From: Actinomycetes bacterium
GTDB taxonomy: Bacteria; Actinomycetota; Actinomycetes; Actinomycetales; Cellulomonadaceae
Assembly (NCBI GenBank): GCA_021793115.1
Contig: JAJYTJ010000134.1
Span: forward strand, 1 to 10,195
Direction: 5' to 3'
DNA length: 10,195 nucleotides
A program made the translations under genes and the position numbers. Below are positions 1 to 6,483 of the stretch, piece after piece. The notes under the pieces were generated by a model. That model did not search any database. It had not been told where the DNA came from and worked only from the letters and a program-made list of their open reading frames with translations. Each line of letters begins with the position of its first letter. The stretch's first letter is position 1.

Positions 1-1
1 T

Positions 2-568
2 GCGCGCGTTCACGCCGATGACCCGCGCGCCCGCGTCGACCGCCCGCGCCACCTCCTGCACGTCGTGCACCTCGACCAGCGCGGTCATGCCCAGCGAGTG
101 GACCCGGTCGACGAGCCCCGCGAGCACCACCTGCTCCAGCGCGGCCACGATGACCAGCACCAGGTCGGCGCCGTGGGCCCGGGCCTCCCACACCTGGTAG
201 GGCGTGACGACGAAGTCCTTGCGGAGCACGGGGACGTCGACCACTCCGCGCACCGCGTCGAGGTCCTCGAGCGACCCGCGGAACCGGCGCCGCTCGGTGA
301 GCACCGAGATCGCGGCGGCGCCGCCCTTCTCGTACTCGGCCGCCAGCGCGGCGGGGTCCGTGATCTCCGCGAGCGCACCCCTGCTCGGGCTCGACCGCTT
401 GACCTCGGCGATGATCGTCACCGCGTCGTCCAGGCGCAGGCGGCTCACGCCGTCCACAGCCGAGGGCCGACGCGCCGCGATCTCCTTGAGCCGGTCGAGC
501 GACGTCGCGGCCTCGCGCACGGCGAGGTCCTGCCTGACGCCGGCGACGATGTCGTCGAGCACGGTCAT
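2..568 (-). CDS. trpC: Indole-3-glycerol phosphate synthase, 3' end cut by window edge
   Basis: This enzyme closes the indole ring of 1-(2-carboxyphenylamino)-1-deoxyribulose 5-phosphate to give indole-3-glycerol phosphate in cytoplasmic tryptophan synthesis. The first 189 residues are present out of about 260-270 usual for the family. Visible active-site blocks of the TIM barrel are [13 protein letters not shown] (residues 52-64, with Glu55 and Lys57), SVLTE (88-92), VLRKDF (114-119, Lys117), ALVEVHD (163-169, Glu166) and IGVNAR (184-189, Asn187). The ATG at 566-568 is supported by a GGAGGGTGGGGG ribosome-binding stretch just upstream and by the typical start MTVLDDIV. It is separated from the DUF2752 gene by 97 nt, the longest gap in the biosynthetic block, so it may have its own expression signal. 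In related actinobacteria trpB and trpA follow; here they would lie beyond the left edge. Identity is secure. Confidence 0.96.
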   Translation of the reverse strand, partial: MTVLDDIVAGVRQDLAVREAATSLDRLKEIAARRPSAVDGVSRLRLDDAVTIIAEVKRSSPSRGALAEITDPAALAAEYEKGGAAAISVLTERRRFRGSLEDLDAVRGVVDVPVLRKDFVVTPYQVWEARAHGADLVLVIVAALEQVVLAGLVDRVHSLGMTALVEVHDVQEVARAVDAGARVIGVNAR

Positions 569-615
569 AGCCCCCACCCTCCGCTGCTCTGCGGGAAACC
601 CGCTGACACGGCCAT
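565..615 (-). other. Candidate 16-codon upstream ORF overlapping the trpC start
   Basis: An ATG at 613-615 opens a 16-residue reading frame ([16 protein letters not shown]) whose TGA stop overlaps the trpC ATG as ATGA. It contains a single Trp codon near its end. The geometry would suit translational coupling into trpC. Against it, the nearest good Shine-Dalgarno (AGGAGG, complement of 635-640) is about 19 nt from the ATG, which is too far, and one Trp codon is weak for attenuation. It may be chance. Confidence 0.25.
591..603 (-). promoter_or_regulatory. Short hairpin just upstream of the trpC ribosome-binding site
   Basis: The stretch is a perfect 5-bp inverted repeat, GCGGG and CCCGC, with a 3-nt loop (TTT in the transcript sense). 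It lies about 8 nt upstream of the GGAGGG ribosome-binding site of trpC, inside the candidate upstream ORF. It could influence ribosome access, but a 5-bp GC stem is not rare in DNA of this composition. Confidence 0.3.
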
Positions 616-645
616 CGTAGAGGCGGTTTCGGGGCCTCCTGTCAC
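614..645 (-). promoter_or_regulatory. Weak promoter-like pair in front of trpC
   Basis: Reading on the minus strand, GTGACA (complement of 640-645, five of six matches to TTGACA) is followed by TACGAT (complement of 614-619), a fair -10 with the TANNNT pattern. The spacer is 20 nt, longer than the usual 16-19, which lowers confidence. If real, transcription would start near 606-608 and exclude the small upstream ORF, whose ATG overlaps the -10. Confidence 0.22.
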
Positions 646-656
646 GCGCCCGTGAC
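641..656 (-). terminator. Inverted repeat downstream of the DUF2752 gene, possible weak terminator or processing hairpin
   Basis: A perfect 6-bp inverted repeat (GTCACG and CGTGAC, 4-nt loop) starts 11 nt after the DUF2752 stop codon. No T-run follows it in the transcription direction, so it is not a classical intrinsic terminator. A second imperfect hairpin (GAGGC and GCCTC at 620-624 and 634-638) follows. Together they could slow or partly stop readthrough into trpC. Function is inferred only from position. Confidence 0.3.
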
Positions 657-667
657 GTGGGCCGTCG

Positions 668-1111
668 TCACGGGGCGAGCCACGCGAAGGCCGGCAGGTT
701 GCGGAGCACGCCGAACACGAGCACCACCGCGAGCCCCACCACCTGTGCCCAGACCGGCAGGGCGACCGCCGGCAGCCCCTTTGCGCGGCGGACCAGGGCG
801 ACCACCCACGCGAGCACCACGAGTGGCGCGGCCAGCACCCAGAGCGCGTTGTCGTGCCAGGCCGCGCCCAGCTGCAGGTGGGCGAGGTCGTACGTGGCCC
901 GCAGGCCGCCGCACGTCGGGCACCACAGGTGCGTGATGGCGTGGAAGGGGCAGACCCCGTAGCTGCCGAGCGTGTGCGGGTCACGCAGCGCGACGAGCAC
1001 CGTCGCGGCGGCGACGGCCCCACCCGCCACGAGGAGCGGCCGGGGAGACGGCACGCGCCGGGCAGCCGCGGCGCCGACCGCGGCCGGGGTGAGGACCGGC
1101 GTGGCCGTCAC
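668..1111 (-). CDS. DUF2752 membrane protein
   Basis: A 147-residue protein of the DUF2752 family, whose function is not established. The family signature is clear: CPFHAIT (54-60) followed by CPTCGGLRA (64-72), giving a three-Cys cluster (Cys54, Cys64, Cys67) that could bind metal or form a disulfide. Three hydrophobic segments are visible, about 26-42, 89-108 and 119-137, and the last is followed by the Arg137-Asn138 pair. It starts with GTG only 3 nt after the stop of the DUF4190 gene, so the two are very likely translationally coupled and made together. It is the last of four membrane-protein genes between trpE and trpC. Family assignment is firm; any link to tryptophan metabolism is only contextual. 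Confidence 0.88.
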   Translation of the reverse strand: MTATPVLTPAAVGAAAARRVPSPRPLLVAGGAVAAATVLVALRDPHTLGSYGVCPFHAITHLWCPTCGGLRATYDLAHLQLGAAWHDNALWVLAAPLVVLAWVVALVRRAKGLPAVALPVWAQVVGLAVVLVFGVLRNLPAFAWLAP

Positions 1112-1114
1112 GGC

Positions 1115-1744
1115 TCAGGGGCGCGACGTCGAGAAGGCGGCGAAGAACACGATGGCGCCGACGATCGCGACCGCGCTCAGCGCGATGTTCACCCAGCCGA
1201 TCACGATGCCCGCGGTCGACAGCGACCGATTGTCGGCCTGCCCCTCGTCGGCCGCCCGTCGGCCCTGGTTGCCGAGGATGACGGCCGGGATCGACACCAG
1301 GATGCCCAGCGTGAAGAACGACGCGATGGCCAGTACGAGGGACAGCACGCCGAGGTGGTTCTTCGGGTAGGGCACCCCGTAGCCGTAGGACGGCGCCGGG
1401 TAGCTGCCGTACGCCGGGGCGGGCTGGTAGCCGGCGCCCGGGTAGGGCGGCGCGGCCGGCGGCTCGCCGTACCCCGGCTCGCTGTAGCCCGGCTGCCCGT
1501 AGCCGGGGGCCGGCGGCTGGCCGTAACCCGGGGCCGGGGGCTGGCCGTAACCGGGAGCGGGCGGCTGGCCGTAACCCGGGGCCGGGGGCTGGCCGTACCC
1601 GGGAGCCGGCGGCTGGCCGTAACCCGGGGCCGGCGGCTGACCATAGCCCCCGCCGGGCGCCGGTGGGACGGCGCCGGGTGTCGCGGGGTTCCCCGCGGGA
1701 TCCTGCGGCCGTGGCGCGAACGGGTCGTCCGACGGGTTCGACAT
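1115..1744 (-). CDS. DUF4190 membrane protein with a Gly/Tyr/Gln/Pro repeat N-terminal region
   Basis: A 209-residue protein. Residues 1-32 are Pro/Ala-rich, 33-80 are six tandem copies of GYGQPPAP followed by GYGQP, and 81-128 remain rich in Gly, Tyr and Pro. The C-terminal part matches the DUF4190 layout: a first hydrophobic hairpin starting at NHLGVLSLVLAIAS (about 129-158), a polar loop with NRSLSTAG, and a second membrane segment (about 177-204). The N-terminal region is predicted disordered by composition and, by comparison with similar actinobacterial proteins, probably faces the cytoplasm. Function is unknown. The ATG at 1742-1744 has a GAGGGAG ribosome-binding site. It sits 36 nt after the HGxxPAAW-like gene and 3 nt before the DUF2752 start. 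Confidence 0.86.
   Translation of the reverse strand: MSNPSDDPFAPRPQDPAGNPATPGAVPPAPGGGYGQPPAPGYGQPPAPGYGQPPAPGYGQPPAPGYGQPPAPGYGQPPAPGYGQPGYSEPGYGEPPAAPPYPGAGYQPAPAYGSYPAPSYGYGVPYPKNHLGVLSLVLAIASFFTLGILVSIPAVILGNQGRRAADEGQADNRSLSTAGIVIGWVNIALSAVAIVGAIVFFAAFSTSRP
1505..1648 (-). repeat. Six 24-bp tandem repeats encoding GYGQPPAP
   Basis: The in-frame 24-bp unit is repeated six times without interruption inside the DUF4190 gene, with a seventh partial copy (GYGQP) on its 3' side. The copies differ only at a few positions, mostly synonymous (for example CCATAGCC against CCGTAACC on the plus strand), so the protein repeat is perfect while the DNA repeat is slightly diverged. Such an array can change copy number by slippage or recombination without breaking the frame. 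Confidence 0.95.
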
Positions 1745-1780
1745 CGCACTCCCTCGTGAGATTCAGCCCAGAGTGAACAG

Positions 1781-2074
1781 CTAGCGGCGGCGGGTCGGCT
1801 GACCGTAGCCGGCCTTGCGCATGATCCCGCCGACGACGAGACCGAGCAGGATGATCGCGACGCCGACCCAGTCGGCCCAGTGCTGACCGGCCGCGATCCC
1901 GACGGCCACGACGATCGCGCCGAGCACGATGAGCGTGACGGTGGTCCACGCCGCGGCGGTCTTGCCCTCGTTCGCGGGGGCGGGCGCCACCGGCAGCTGC
2001 GGGGCTCGCGGCGTGCCGGCGGGGGCGGGCTGGCCCACCGCGGCGGCGGGCGCGTCGACGTGCTGGTCCACCAT
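1781..2074 (-). CDS. HGxxPAAW-like small membrane protein
   Basis: A 97-residue protein resembling the HGxxPAAW family found next to tryptophan genes in many actinobacteria; the family's function is not known. Residues 1-34 are Ala/Pro-rich, then NEGKTAAAW (35-43) sits where the eponymous motif is expected, directly before two hydrophobic segments (about 44-63 and 67-84). The C terminus is basic (KAGYGQPTRRR). Two motif positions differ from the family name: Glu replaces His and Ala replaces Pro. The ATG at 2072-2074 has a strong ACGGAGGAC ribosome-binding site. A 50-nt gap separates it from the Trp-associated membrane protein upstream. The family call rests on position, length, layout and the partial motif. 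Confidence 0.75.
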   Translation of the reverse strand: MVDQHVDAPAAAVGQPAPAGTPRAPQLPVAPAPANEGKTAAAWTTVTLIVLGAIVVAVGIAAGQHWADWVGVAIILLGLVVGGIMRKAGYGQPTRRR

Positions 2075-2124
2075 GGTCCGTCCTCCGTGGTTCGAGTGGG
2101 ACAACCCTAGCCGCCGCCCCCCGC

Positions 2125-2721
2125 TCAGAGCTCGTCCGACGGGTCCGCCCCGCGCGTCAGCGCGTCCCAGTCGGAGCGCTCGTCGGGCACCGCCACGGGT
2201 ACCGGCTGCCCGGCGGCCCGTTCGTGCCGGCTGCTGGGGGCCGACCAGGCCGCGGACCACCGGACGAGCAGGGCCCCGACGAGCACGACGACCACGCCCA
2301 CCCCGACGGTGATCGCCGGGAACGCGGTGGCCGTCGCAGGGCCCACCAGGTGGTCGACACCCGTGTGCGCCGCGACCGCATCCGTCCCGGGACCCGCAGG
2401 GTCCGCGATGACGCCGCCACCGGCGACGGCCAGCGCGATGCCGCCGGCGATCACCACCGCGACCACCACCCAGCGACCCGCACGACCCGCCAGCGCCGCG
2501 GCCACCCCGGCCGCCGCGAGCACGAGCGCGGTCGCGGGCACCACCGGAGCCGCGGCCGACCCGCTCACGCGCACCGCCACCTGCCCCGCCAGGGGGCTGA
2601 GGCCGGTCGCGGTCACCCACGTGGGCAGCGCGCAGGCACCCGCGACCAGGGCGAGCACGAGCACGACGAACGCGCTCCGGCCCCGGGTGGAGCGGCGCTG
2701 CGGGGCGGCCGGCGCGCTCAC
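2125..2721 (-). CDS. Trp biosynthesis-associated membrane protein (TAMP)
   Basis: A 198-residue membrane protein of the family annotated as tryptophan-associated transmembrane protein in actinobacteria (biochemical role not established). Four hydrophobic segments are visible: about 17-34, 61-79, 83-104 and 134-153. A conserved-looking loop LPTWVTA (32-38) follows the first, and the C terminus SDWDALTRGADPSDEL matches the WDALSRGEDPT-type ending common in the family. The start is GTG at 2719-2721, which overlaps the trpE stop as GTGA and so implies translational coupling with anthranilate synthase. The same frame runs much further upstream antiphase through trpE, but that extension is a composition artefact. 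Family assignment is good; the role is inferred from constant linkage to trpE. Confidence 0.86.
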   Translation of the reverse strand: MSAPAAPQRRSTRGRSAFVVLVLALVAGACALPTWVTATGLSPLAGQVAVRVSGSAAAPVVPATALVLAAAGVAAALAGRAGRWVVVAVVIAGGIALAVAGGGVIADPAGPGTDAVAAHTGVDHLVGPATATAFPAITVGVGVVVVLVGALLVRWSAAWSAPSSRHERAAGQPVPVAVPDERSDWDALTRGADPSDEL

Positions 2722-4325
2722 GCGTCCGCCGGCCTCAGCCGGGCGGCGATCTGCACGGCCCGCACGGCGGCCGCCGCCTTGTTGCGCGTCTCCTCGTACT
2801 CCGTCGCCGGCACCGAGTCGGCGACGATGCCGGCGCCGGCCTGCACGCTCGCCCGGCCGCCGGCGAGCAGCGCGGTGCGGATGGCGATCGCCATGTCCAT
2901 GTCCCCGGCGACGTCGAAGTAGCCGACCGTGCCGCCGTAGATGCCGCGGCGCGCCGGCTCGATCTCGTCGATGAGCGCGATCGCGCGCGCCTTGGGGGCA
3001 CCGGAGAGCGTGCCCGCGGGGAAGGTCGCCACGAGCGTGTCCAGCGCCGTGGACCCGGGCCGCAGCCGCCCGACGACCGTCGACGCGATGTGCATGATGT
3101 GCGAGTACCGCCGCACCGCCATGAACTCGAGCACCTCGACGCTCGTCGGGTCGCACACCTTGACCAGGTCGTTGCGCGAGAGGTCGACGAGCATGACGTG
3201 CTCCGCCCGCTCCTTGGGGTCGGCGAGCAGCTCGTCGGCCAGCTCGCGGTCGGCCTCGGGCGTGGCACCCCGCGGGCGCGAGCCCGCGATGGGGAAGGTC
3301 ACCACCTGGTCGCCCGTGACCTTGACCAGCGTCTCGGGGCTGGAGCCGACGACGGCCAGGTCCGTGCCGTCGGCGTCCTGCAGCTGCAGGTAGTACATGT
3401 ACGGGCTGGGGTTGATGGTCCGCAGCACCCGGTAGACGTCGAAGGGCGACGCCGGGCAGTCGAGGTCGAGGCGCTGGCTCAGGACCACCTGGAACACCTC
3501 GCCGTCGCGGATCGCCTCCTTGCCGGCCAGCACCGACGCCTCGTACTGCGCGCGCTCGGTGCGGAACTCCAGCTCGGGCTCCGGGACGTCCGGGTCCAGC
3601 GCGGCCACGCCCGGGTCGGCCGGGCGCGCCAGCCGGGCCTGCATCGCGTCGAGCCGGGCCACCGCGTCGGCGTGCGCCTCGTCGACCCGCTCGTCCGTGG
3701 CGTCGAGGTTGATCGCGTTCGCGACGAGCCACACGGCGCCCTCGTGGTGGTCCACCACGGCCAGGTCCCCCACCAGGAGCAACGCCACCTCGGGCGCACC
3801 CAGCTCGTCGGGCGCGTCCGCGGGCAGCGTGGGCTCCCACTGGCGCACCACGTCCCACCCGAGCACGCCCACGAGGCCGCCGGTCAGCGGCGGCAGCCCG
3901 GGCACGGCCGGGGTGCGGAGCACCTCGAGCGTGCGCCCGAGCACGTCGAGCAGGCGCCCGGCCGTCGGCACCCCCACCGGGACGTCGCCCACCCACACCG
4001 GGGCGCCGTCGCGCGCGGTGAGCGTGGCCCGGGAGTTGACCCCGACGAACGAGTACCGGTCCCACGTGCCGTCCGAGCCGGCCGACTCGAGGATGAACGT
4101 GCCCGGCCGCCCGCCCGCCAGCGCGCGGTAGAGCCCCACCGGGGTGGTGCCGTCCGCCAGCAGCCGCCGCACCACAGGGATGACGCGCCGGCCGGGCGCC
4201 ATGGCGCGGAACTGGTCGAGCGACGGCCAGGTGGCACCCCACGCGAGCCGCGACACGTCGGGCAGCGCGTGGGGGGCGCCGTCGGCAGGGACGGGGCCCG
4301 GCCGCGCCGTCGCGGGCGCGGTCAT
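2718..4325 (-). CDS. trpE: Anthranilate synthase component I
   Basis: The large subunit of anthranilate synthase converts chorismate, with ammonia from the TrpG glutaminase, to anthranilate, the first committed step to tryptophan. The 535-residue length suits the family. The feedback-site region reads TFILESAGS (76-84), with the LLES-type Trp-binding motif. Catalytic-domain blocks are [11 protein letters not shown] (304-314), [12 protein letters not shown] (325-336), IAGSRPRG (346-353), [11 protein letters not shown] (381-391), [15 protein letters not shown] (434-448) with the conserved [13 protein letters not shown] (461-469) and [10 protein letters not shown] (495-504). The ATG at 4323-4325 overlaps the hisI stop as ATGA, tying its translation to histidine synthesis. 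A longer frame to 4721 is only hisI read out of phase. No trpG or trpD is nearby. Confidence 0.97.
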   Translation of the reverse strand: MTAPATARPGPVPADGAPHALPDVSRLAWGATWPSLDQFRAMAPGRRVIPVVRRLLADGTTPVGLYRALAGGRPGTFILESAGSDGTWDRYSFVGVNSRATLTARDGAPVWVGDVPVGVPTAGRLLDVLGRTLEVLRTPAVPGLPPLTGGLVGVLGWDVVRQWEPTLPADAPDELGAPEVALLLVGDLAVVDHHEGAVWLVANAINLDATDERVDEAHADAVARLDAMQARLARPADPGVAALDPDVPEPELEFRTERAQYEASVLAGKEAIRDGEVFQVVLSQRLDLDCPASPFDVYRVLRTINPSPYMYYLQLQDADGTDLAVVGSSPETLVKVTGDQVVTFPIAGSRPRGATPEADRELADELLADPKERAEHVMLVDLSRNDLVKVCDPTSVEVLEFMAVRRYSHIMHIASTVVGRLRPGSTALDTLVATFPAGTLSGAPKARAIALIDEIEPARRGIYGGTVGYFDVAGDMDMAIAIRTALLAGGRASVQAGAGIVADSVPATEYEETRNKAAAAVRAVQIAARLRPADA

Positions 4326-4705
4326 GCCGGAGCCCCGACGACCACCGGGAGCGGGCCGCCCGCCTCGAAGCACGTGCGGGCGCCCGTGTGGCAGGCGGCG
4401 CCCACCTGGTCGACCCGGACCAGCAGCGCGTCGCCGTCGCAGTCGAGCGAGACCGCCTTGACCCACTGCACGTGCCCGGACGTGTCGCCCTTGCGCCAGT
4501 ACTCCTGCCGCGACCGGCTCCAGAACGTCACACGGCCGGTCGTCAGCGTGCGGTGCAGCGCCTCGTCGTCCATCCAGCCGACCATGAGCACCTCGCCCGT
4601 GTCGTGCTGCTGCACGACCGCGGCGACGAGGCCGGCCGCGTCCCGCCTGAGGCGGGCAGCGATCTCGGGGTCGAGTCCGGACGTCGGGATGCTGGTGGCA
4701 GGCAC
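4322..4705 (-). CDS. hisI: Phosphoribosyl-AMP cyclohydrolase
   Basis: HisI opens the adenine ring of phosphoribosyl-AMP, the third step of histidine synthesis in the cytoplasm. The 127-residue protein is a stand-alone cyclohydrolase without the HisE pyrophosphohydrolase domain. Key motifs are GWMDDEAL (43-50), [18 protein letters not shown] (61-78), the metal-binding stretch LDCDGDALL (87-95, Asp88, Asp90 and Asp92) and [10 protein letters not shown] (104-113, with Cys105, His106 and Cys112 for zinc). The chosen start is GTG at 4703-4705, preceded by GAGGAT; an ATG at 4719-4721 is out of frame. Its stop overlaps the trpE ATG. It lies 71 nt after hisF, with a hairpin between them. Confidence 0.96.
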   Translation of the reverse strand: MPATSIPTSGLDPEIAARLRRDAAGLVAAVVQQHDTGEVLMVGWMDDEALHRTLTTGRVTFWSRSRQEYWRKGDTSGHVQWVKAVSLDCDGDALLVRVDQVGAACHTGARTCFEAGGPLPVVVGAPA

Positions 4706-4739
4706 GGCCCGATCCTCGCATGCCCGGTGGCCGGTGCGT

Positions 4740-4767
4740 CGGGGCGCCCGCCGGCCGCCGCGCCCCG
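4740..4767 (-). other. Intercistronic 8-bp GC hairpin between hisF and hisI
   Basis: A perfect 8-bp inverted repeat, CGGGGCGC at 4740-4747 and GCGCCCCG at 4760-4767, encloses a 12-nt loop. It begins 9 nt after the hisF stop codon. No T-run follows, so it is not a classical terminator. It may protect the 3' end of the upstream message, act as a processing site, or dampen readthrough into hisI-trpE. Chance is possible because the local sequence is almost entirely G and C. Confidence 0.4.
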
Positions 4768-4776
4768 CCGGTCCGC

Positions 4777-5547
4777 TCAGCGGACGGTGACGCCCGCGGC
4801 GCGCAGCGCCTGCTTCACCGCGCCGATGGTCAGCGTCCCGAAGTGGAACACGCTGGCGGCGAGCACCGCGTCCGCGCCCGCGTGCGCGGCCTCGACGAAG
4901 TGCTGCGCCGTGCCCGCGCCGCCGGACGCGATGAGCGGCACGTGCACCGCCGCCCGCACGTCACGGATCATCTCCAGGTCGAAGCCGTCCCGCGTGCCGT
5001 CCGCATCCATCGAGTTGAGCAGCACCTCGCCCGCGCCGAGCTCCACCGCGCGCGCCGCCCAGGCCACGGCGTCCAGGCCCGTGCCACGCCGGCCGCCGTG
5101 CGTGGTCACCTCGTAGCCCGAGGGGGTCGGCGTGCCGCCCGTGACGCGCCGGGCGTCCACCGACAGCACCAGCACCTGCGAGCCGAACCGCCGCGCGATC
5201 TCCGAGACCAGCTCCGGACGGGCGATCGCGGCCGTGTTGACCCCGACCTTGTCGGCGCCGGCCCGCAGCAGGGCGTCGACGTCCTCGACCGAGCGCACCC
5301 CACCCCCGACCGTGAGCGGGACGAACACCTGCTCGGCGGTGCGCCGCACCACGTCGTACGTGGTCTCGCGGCCGGCCGACGACGCGGAGACGTCAAGGAA
5401 CGTGATCTCGTCGGCCCCCTCGGCGTCGTACCGCGCCGCGAGCTCGACGGGGTCGCCGGCGTCGCGCAGGTGCGCGAAGTTGACGCCCTTGACGACGCGG
5501 CCGGCGTCGACGTCCAGGCACGGGATCACGCGCAGCGCCACGCTCAT
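4777..5547 (-). CDS. hisF: Imidazole glycerol phosphate synthase, cyclase subunit
   Basis: HisF, with the HisH glutaminase, converts PRFAR and ammonia into imidazole glycerol phosphate and AICAR, joining histidine synthesis to purine recycling. The 256-residue length is typical. The half-barrel repeats are clear: [16 protein letters not shown] (6-21) with catalytic Asp12, [10 protein letters not shown] (47-56), LTVGGGVRS (78-86), ADKVGVN (98-104), LSVDARR (128-134) with catalytic Asp131, [10 protein letters not shown] (176-185), IASGGAG (206-212) and [13 protein letters not shown] (225-237). The ATG at 5545-5547 overlaps the FKBP stop as ATGA and has GGGAG upstream inside the FKBP gene. hisH and priA (hisA), often found just before hisF, are not in the window. 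Confidence 0.97.
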   Translation of the reverse strand: MSVALRVIPCLDVDAGRVVKGVNFAHLRDAGDPVELAARYDAEGADEITFLDVSASSAGRETTYDVVRRTAEQVFVPLTVGGGVRSVEDVDALLRAGADKVGVNTAAIARPELVSEIARRFGSQVLVLSVDARRVTGGTPTPSGYEVTTHGGRRGTGLDAVAWAARAVELGAGEVLLNSMDADGTRDGFDLEMIRDVRAAVHVPLIASGGAGTAQHFVEAAHAGADAVLAASVFHFGTLTIGAVKQALRAAGVTVR

Positions 5548-6419
5548 CGGGACACTCCCTCCGGCCCGGAGGCCAGGATGTCGATGACGAACACGAGGGT
5601 CTGGCCCGACAGCGCCTCGCTCTGCGTCGCGCCGAGGTCGTAGCTCGGCGGCACCACGAGCATCACCTGCGAGCCGGTCGGCTGCTCCGCCAGACCCTCG
5701 GCGAACGCCGGCACGTCCGACAGCGCGAAGCTCGACGGCTGTCCCCGCTCCCACGTGGCGTCCACGGGATCACCCGTGGCCCACGAGAAGCCCGCGTACT
5801 GGACGGTGACCACGTCCGTCTTCTCCACCTGCCGCCCGTTGCCGCGCAGCAGGGGCTGGACCACCAGCGTGGTCGGCGGCGGGGTGCCCGTCGCGGCGAT
5901 CGTCGGCGCGCCGTCCGGGGACAGCGTCACCTTGGGCAGGCCGGGCTGCGGCGTCACCGGCGTCCCGTCCGCCCGGGTGGGCAGCACGTCGATGACCGTG
6001 ACCGCCGGGTAGGCCTGCTGCGGGTCGCTCCCCGGCGGCGTCACCTGGAGCAGCCGGGCGCCGACGCGCTCGCCCTTGAGGGTCTTGTAGAGGTCCGCGC
6101 CCAGGTCGCCCTGGCTCATGGTCTGCGGGACGGGTGACGTCGAGTAGTTCTCCGACACGAGGCTCGCGGTGCGCCCGTCCTCCACCCAGTAGCGCAGCAG
6201 CACCGGGCCCCCATCGACGAGGGCGGGGCCCGTGCCCGGCCAGATCTGCCGCCGGTACGTGTGGTCGACGGCGAGCGGCGCGACGTACGTGAGGGTGGGC
6301 GTGCCGCCCGCCACGCCGGACACCGTGATGCTCGGATCCCCCGAGCCCGCGCCCTGCGCGCACGCCCCGAGCAGCCCGACGACGAGCGCGAGCAGCAGCA
6401 CGACAGCGCGTCGGCGCAC
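5544..6419 (-). CDS. FKBP-type peptidyl-prolyl cis-trans isomerase lipoprotein
   Basis: A 291-residue predicted lipoprotein of the FKBP family often found after pafA in actinobacteria, expected on the outer face of the membrane. Residues 1-20 are a lipoprotein signal: RRR, a hydrophobic core and the lipobox LGAC with lipidated Cys20. Residues about 65-148 form a degenerate FKBP-like domain. The second domain (about 202-283) is closer to the family: VQYAGFSW (207-214) with the pocket Tyr, [22 protein letters not shown] (229-243), [15 protein letters not shown] (249-263) and LVFVIDIL. The usual Phe-Asp pair reads Val-Asp and the pocket Trp is Phe. I chose GTG at 6417-6419 because AGGAGGGG lies 5 nt before it and it puts the signal peptide at the N terminus; the GTG at 6461 adds 14 residues. 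Its stop overlaps hisF. Confidence 0.88.
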   Translation of the reverse strand: MRRRAVVLLLALVVGLLGACAQGAGSGDPSITVSGVAGGTPTLTYVAPLAVDHTYRRQIWPGTGPALVDGGPVLLRYWVEDGRTASLVSENYSTSPVPQTMSQGDLGADLYKTLKGERVGARLLQVTPPGSDPQQAYPAVTVIDVLPTRADGTPVTPQPGLPKVTLSPDGAPTIAATGTPPPTTLVVQPLLRGNGRQVEKTDVVTVQYAGFSWATGDPVDATWERGQPSSFALSDVPAFAEGLAEQPTGSQVMLVVPPSYDLGATQSEALSGQTLVFVIDILASGPEGVSR

Positions 6420-6483
6420 CGATCCCCTCCTCGTCGTCTCACCGTCCCGGCGGGCGCCCACTGTACCGAGCCGCCCTGGACGG

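Noticed and set aside
565..615. A classical Trp attenuator with a leader peptide before trpC.
   Set aside because: Only one Trp codon, no suitable ribosome-binding site for the peptide, and no terminator hairpin followed by a T-run. Kept only as a candidate upstream ORF.
1505..1648. The 24-bp repeat array as a CRISPR or other non-coding repeat.
   Set aside because: Units abut without spacers, keep the reading frame and encode a perfect octapeptide, so it is a coding tandem repeat.
2722..4242. An apparent long upstream extension of the TAMP reading frame through trpE.
   Set aside because: The extension is trpE read in another frame (Arg/Gly/Ala-rich). The GTGA overlap at the trpE stop is the natural TAMP start.
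4326..4721. An N-terminal extension of trpE to an ATG at 4721.
   Set aside because: This part is hisI read out of frame and has no TrpE-like sequence. ATG 4323-4325 overlaps the hisI stop and gives a normal TrpE length.
3090..4790. A 566-codon plus-strand open frame opposite trpE and hisI.
   Set aside because: Composition artefact antisense to well-recognised enzymes, with no recognisable domain or start signal.
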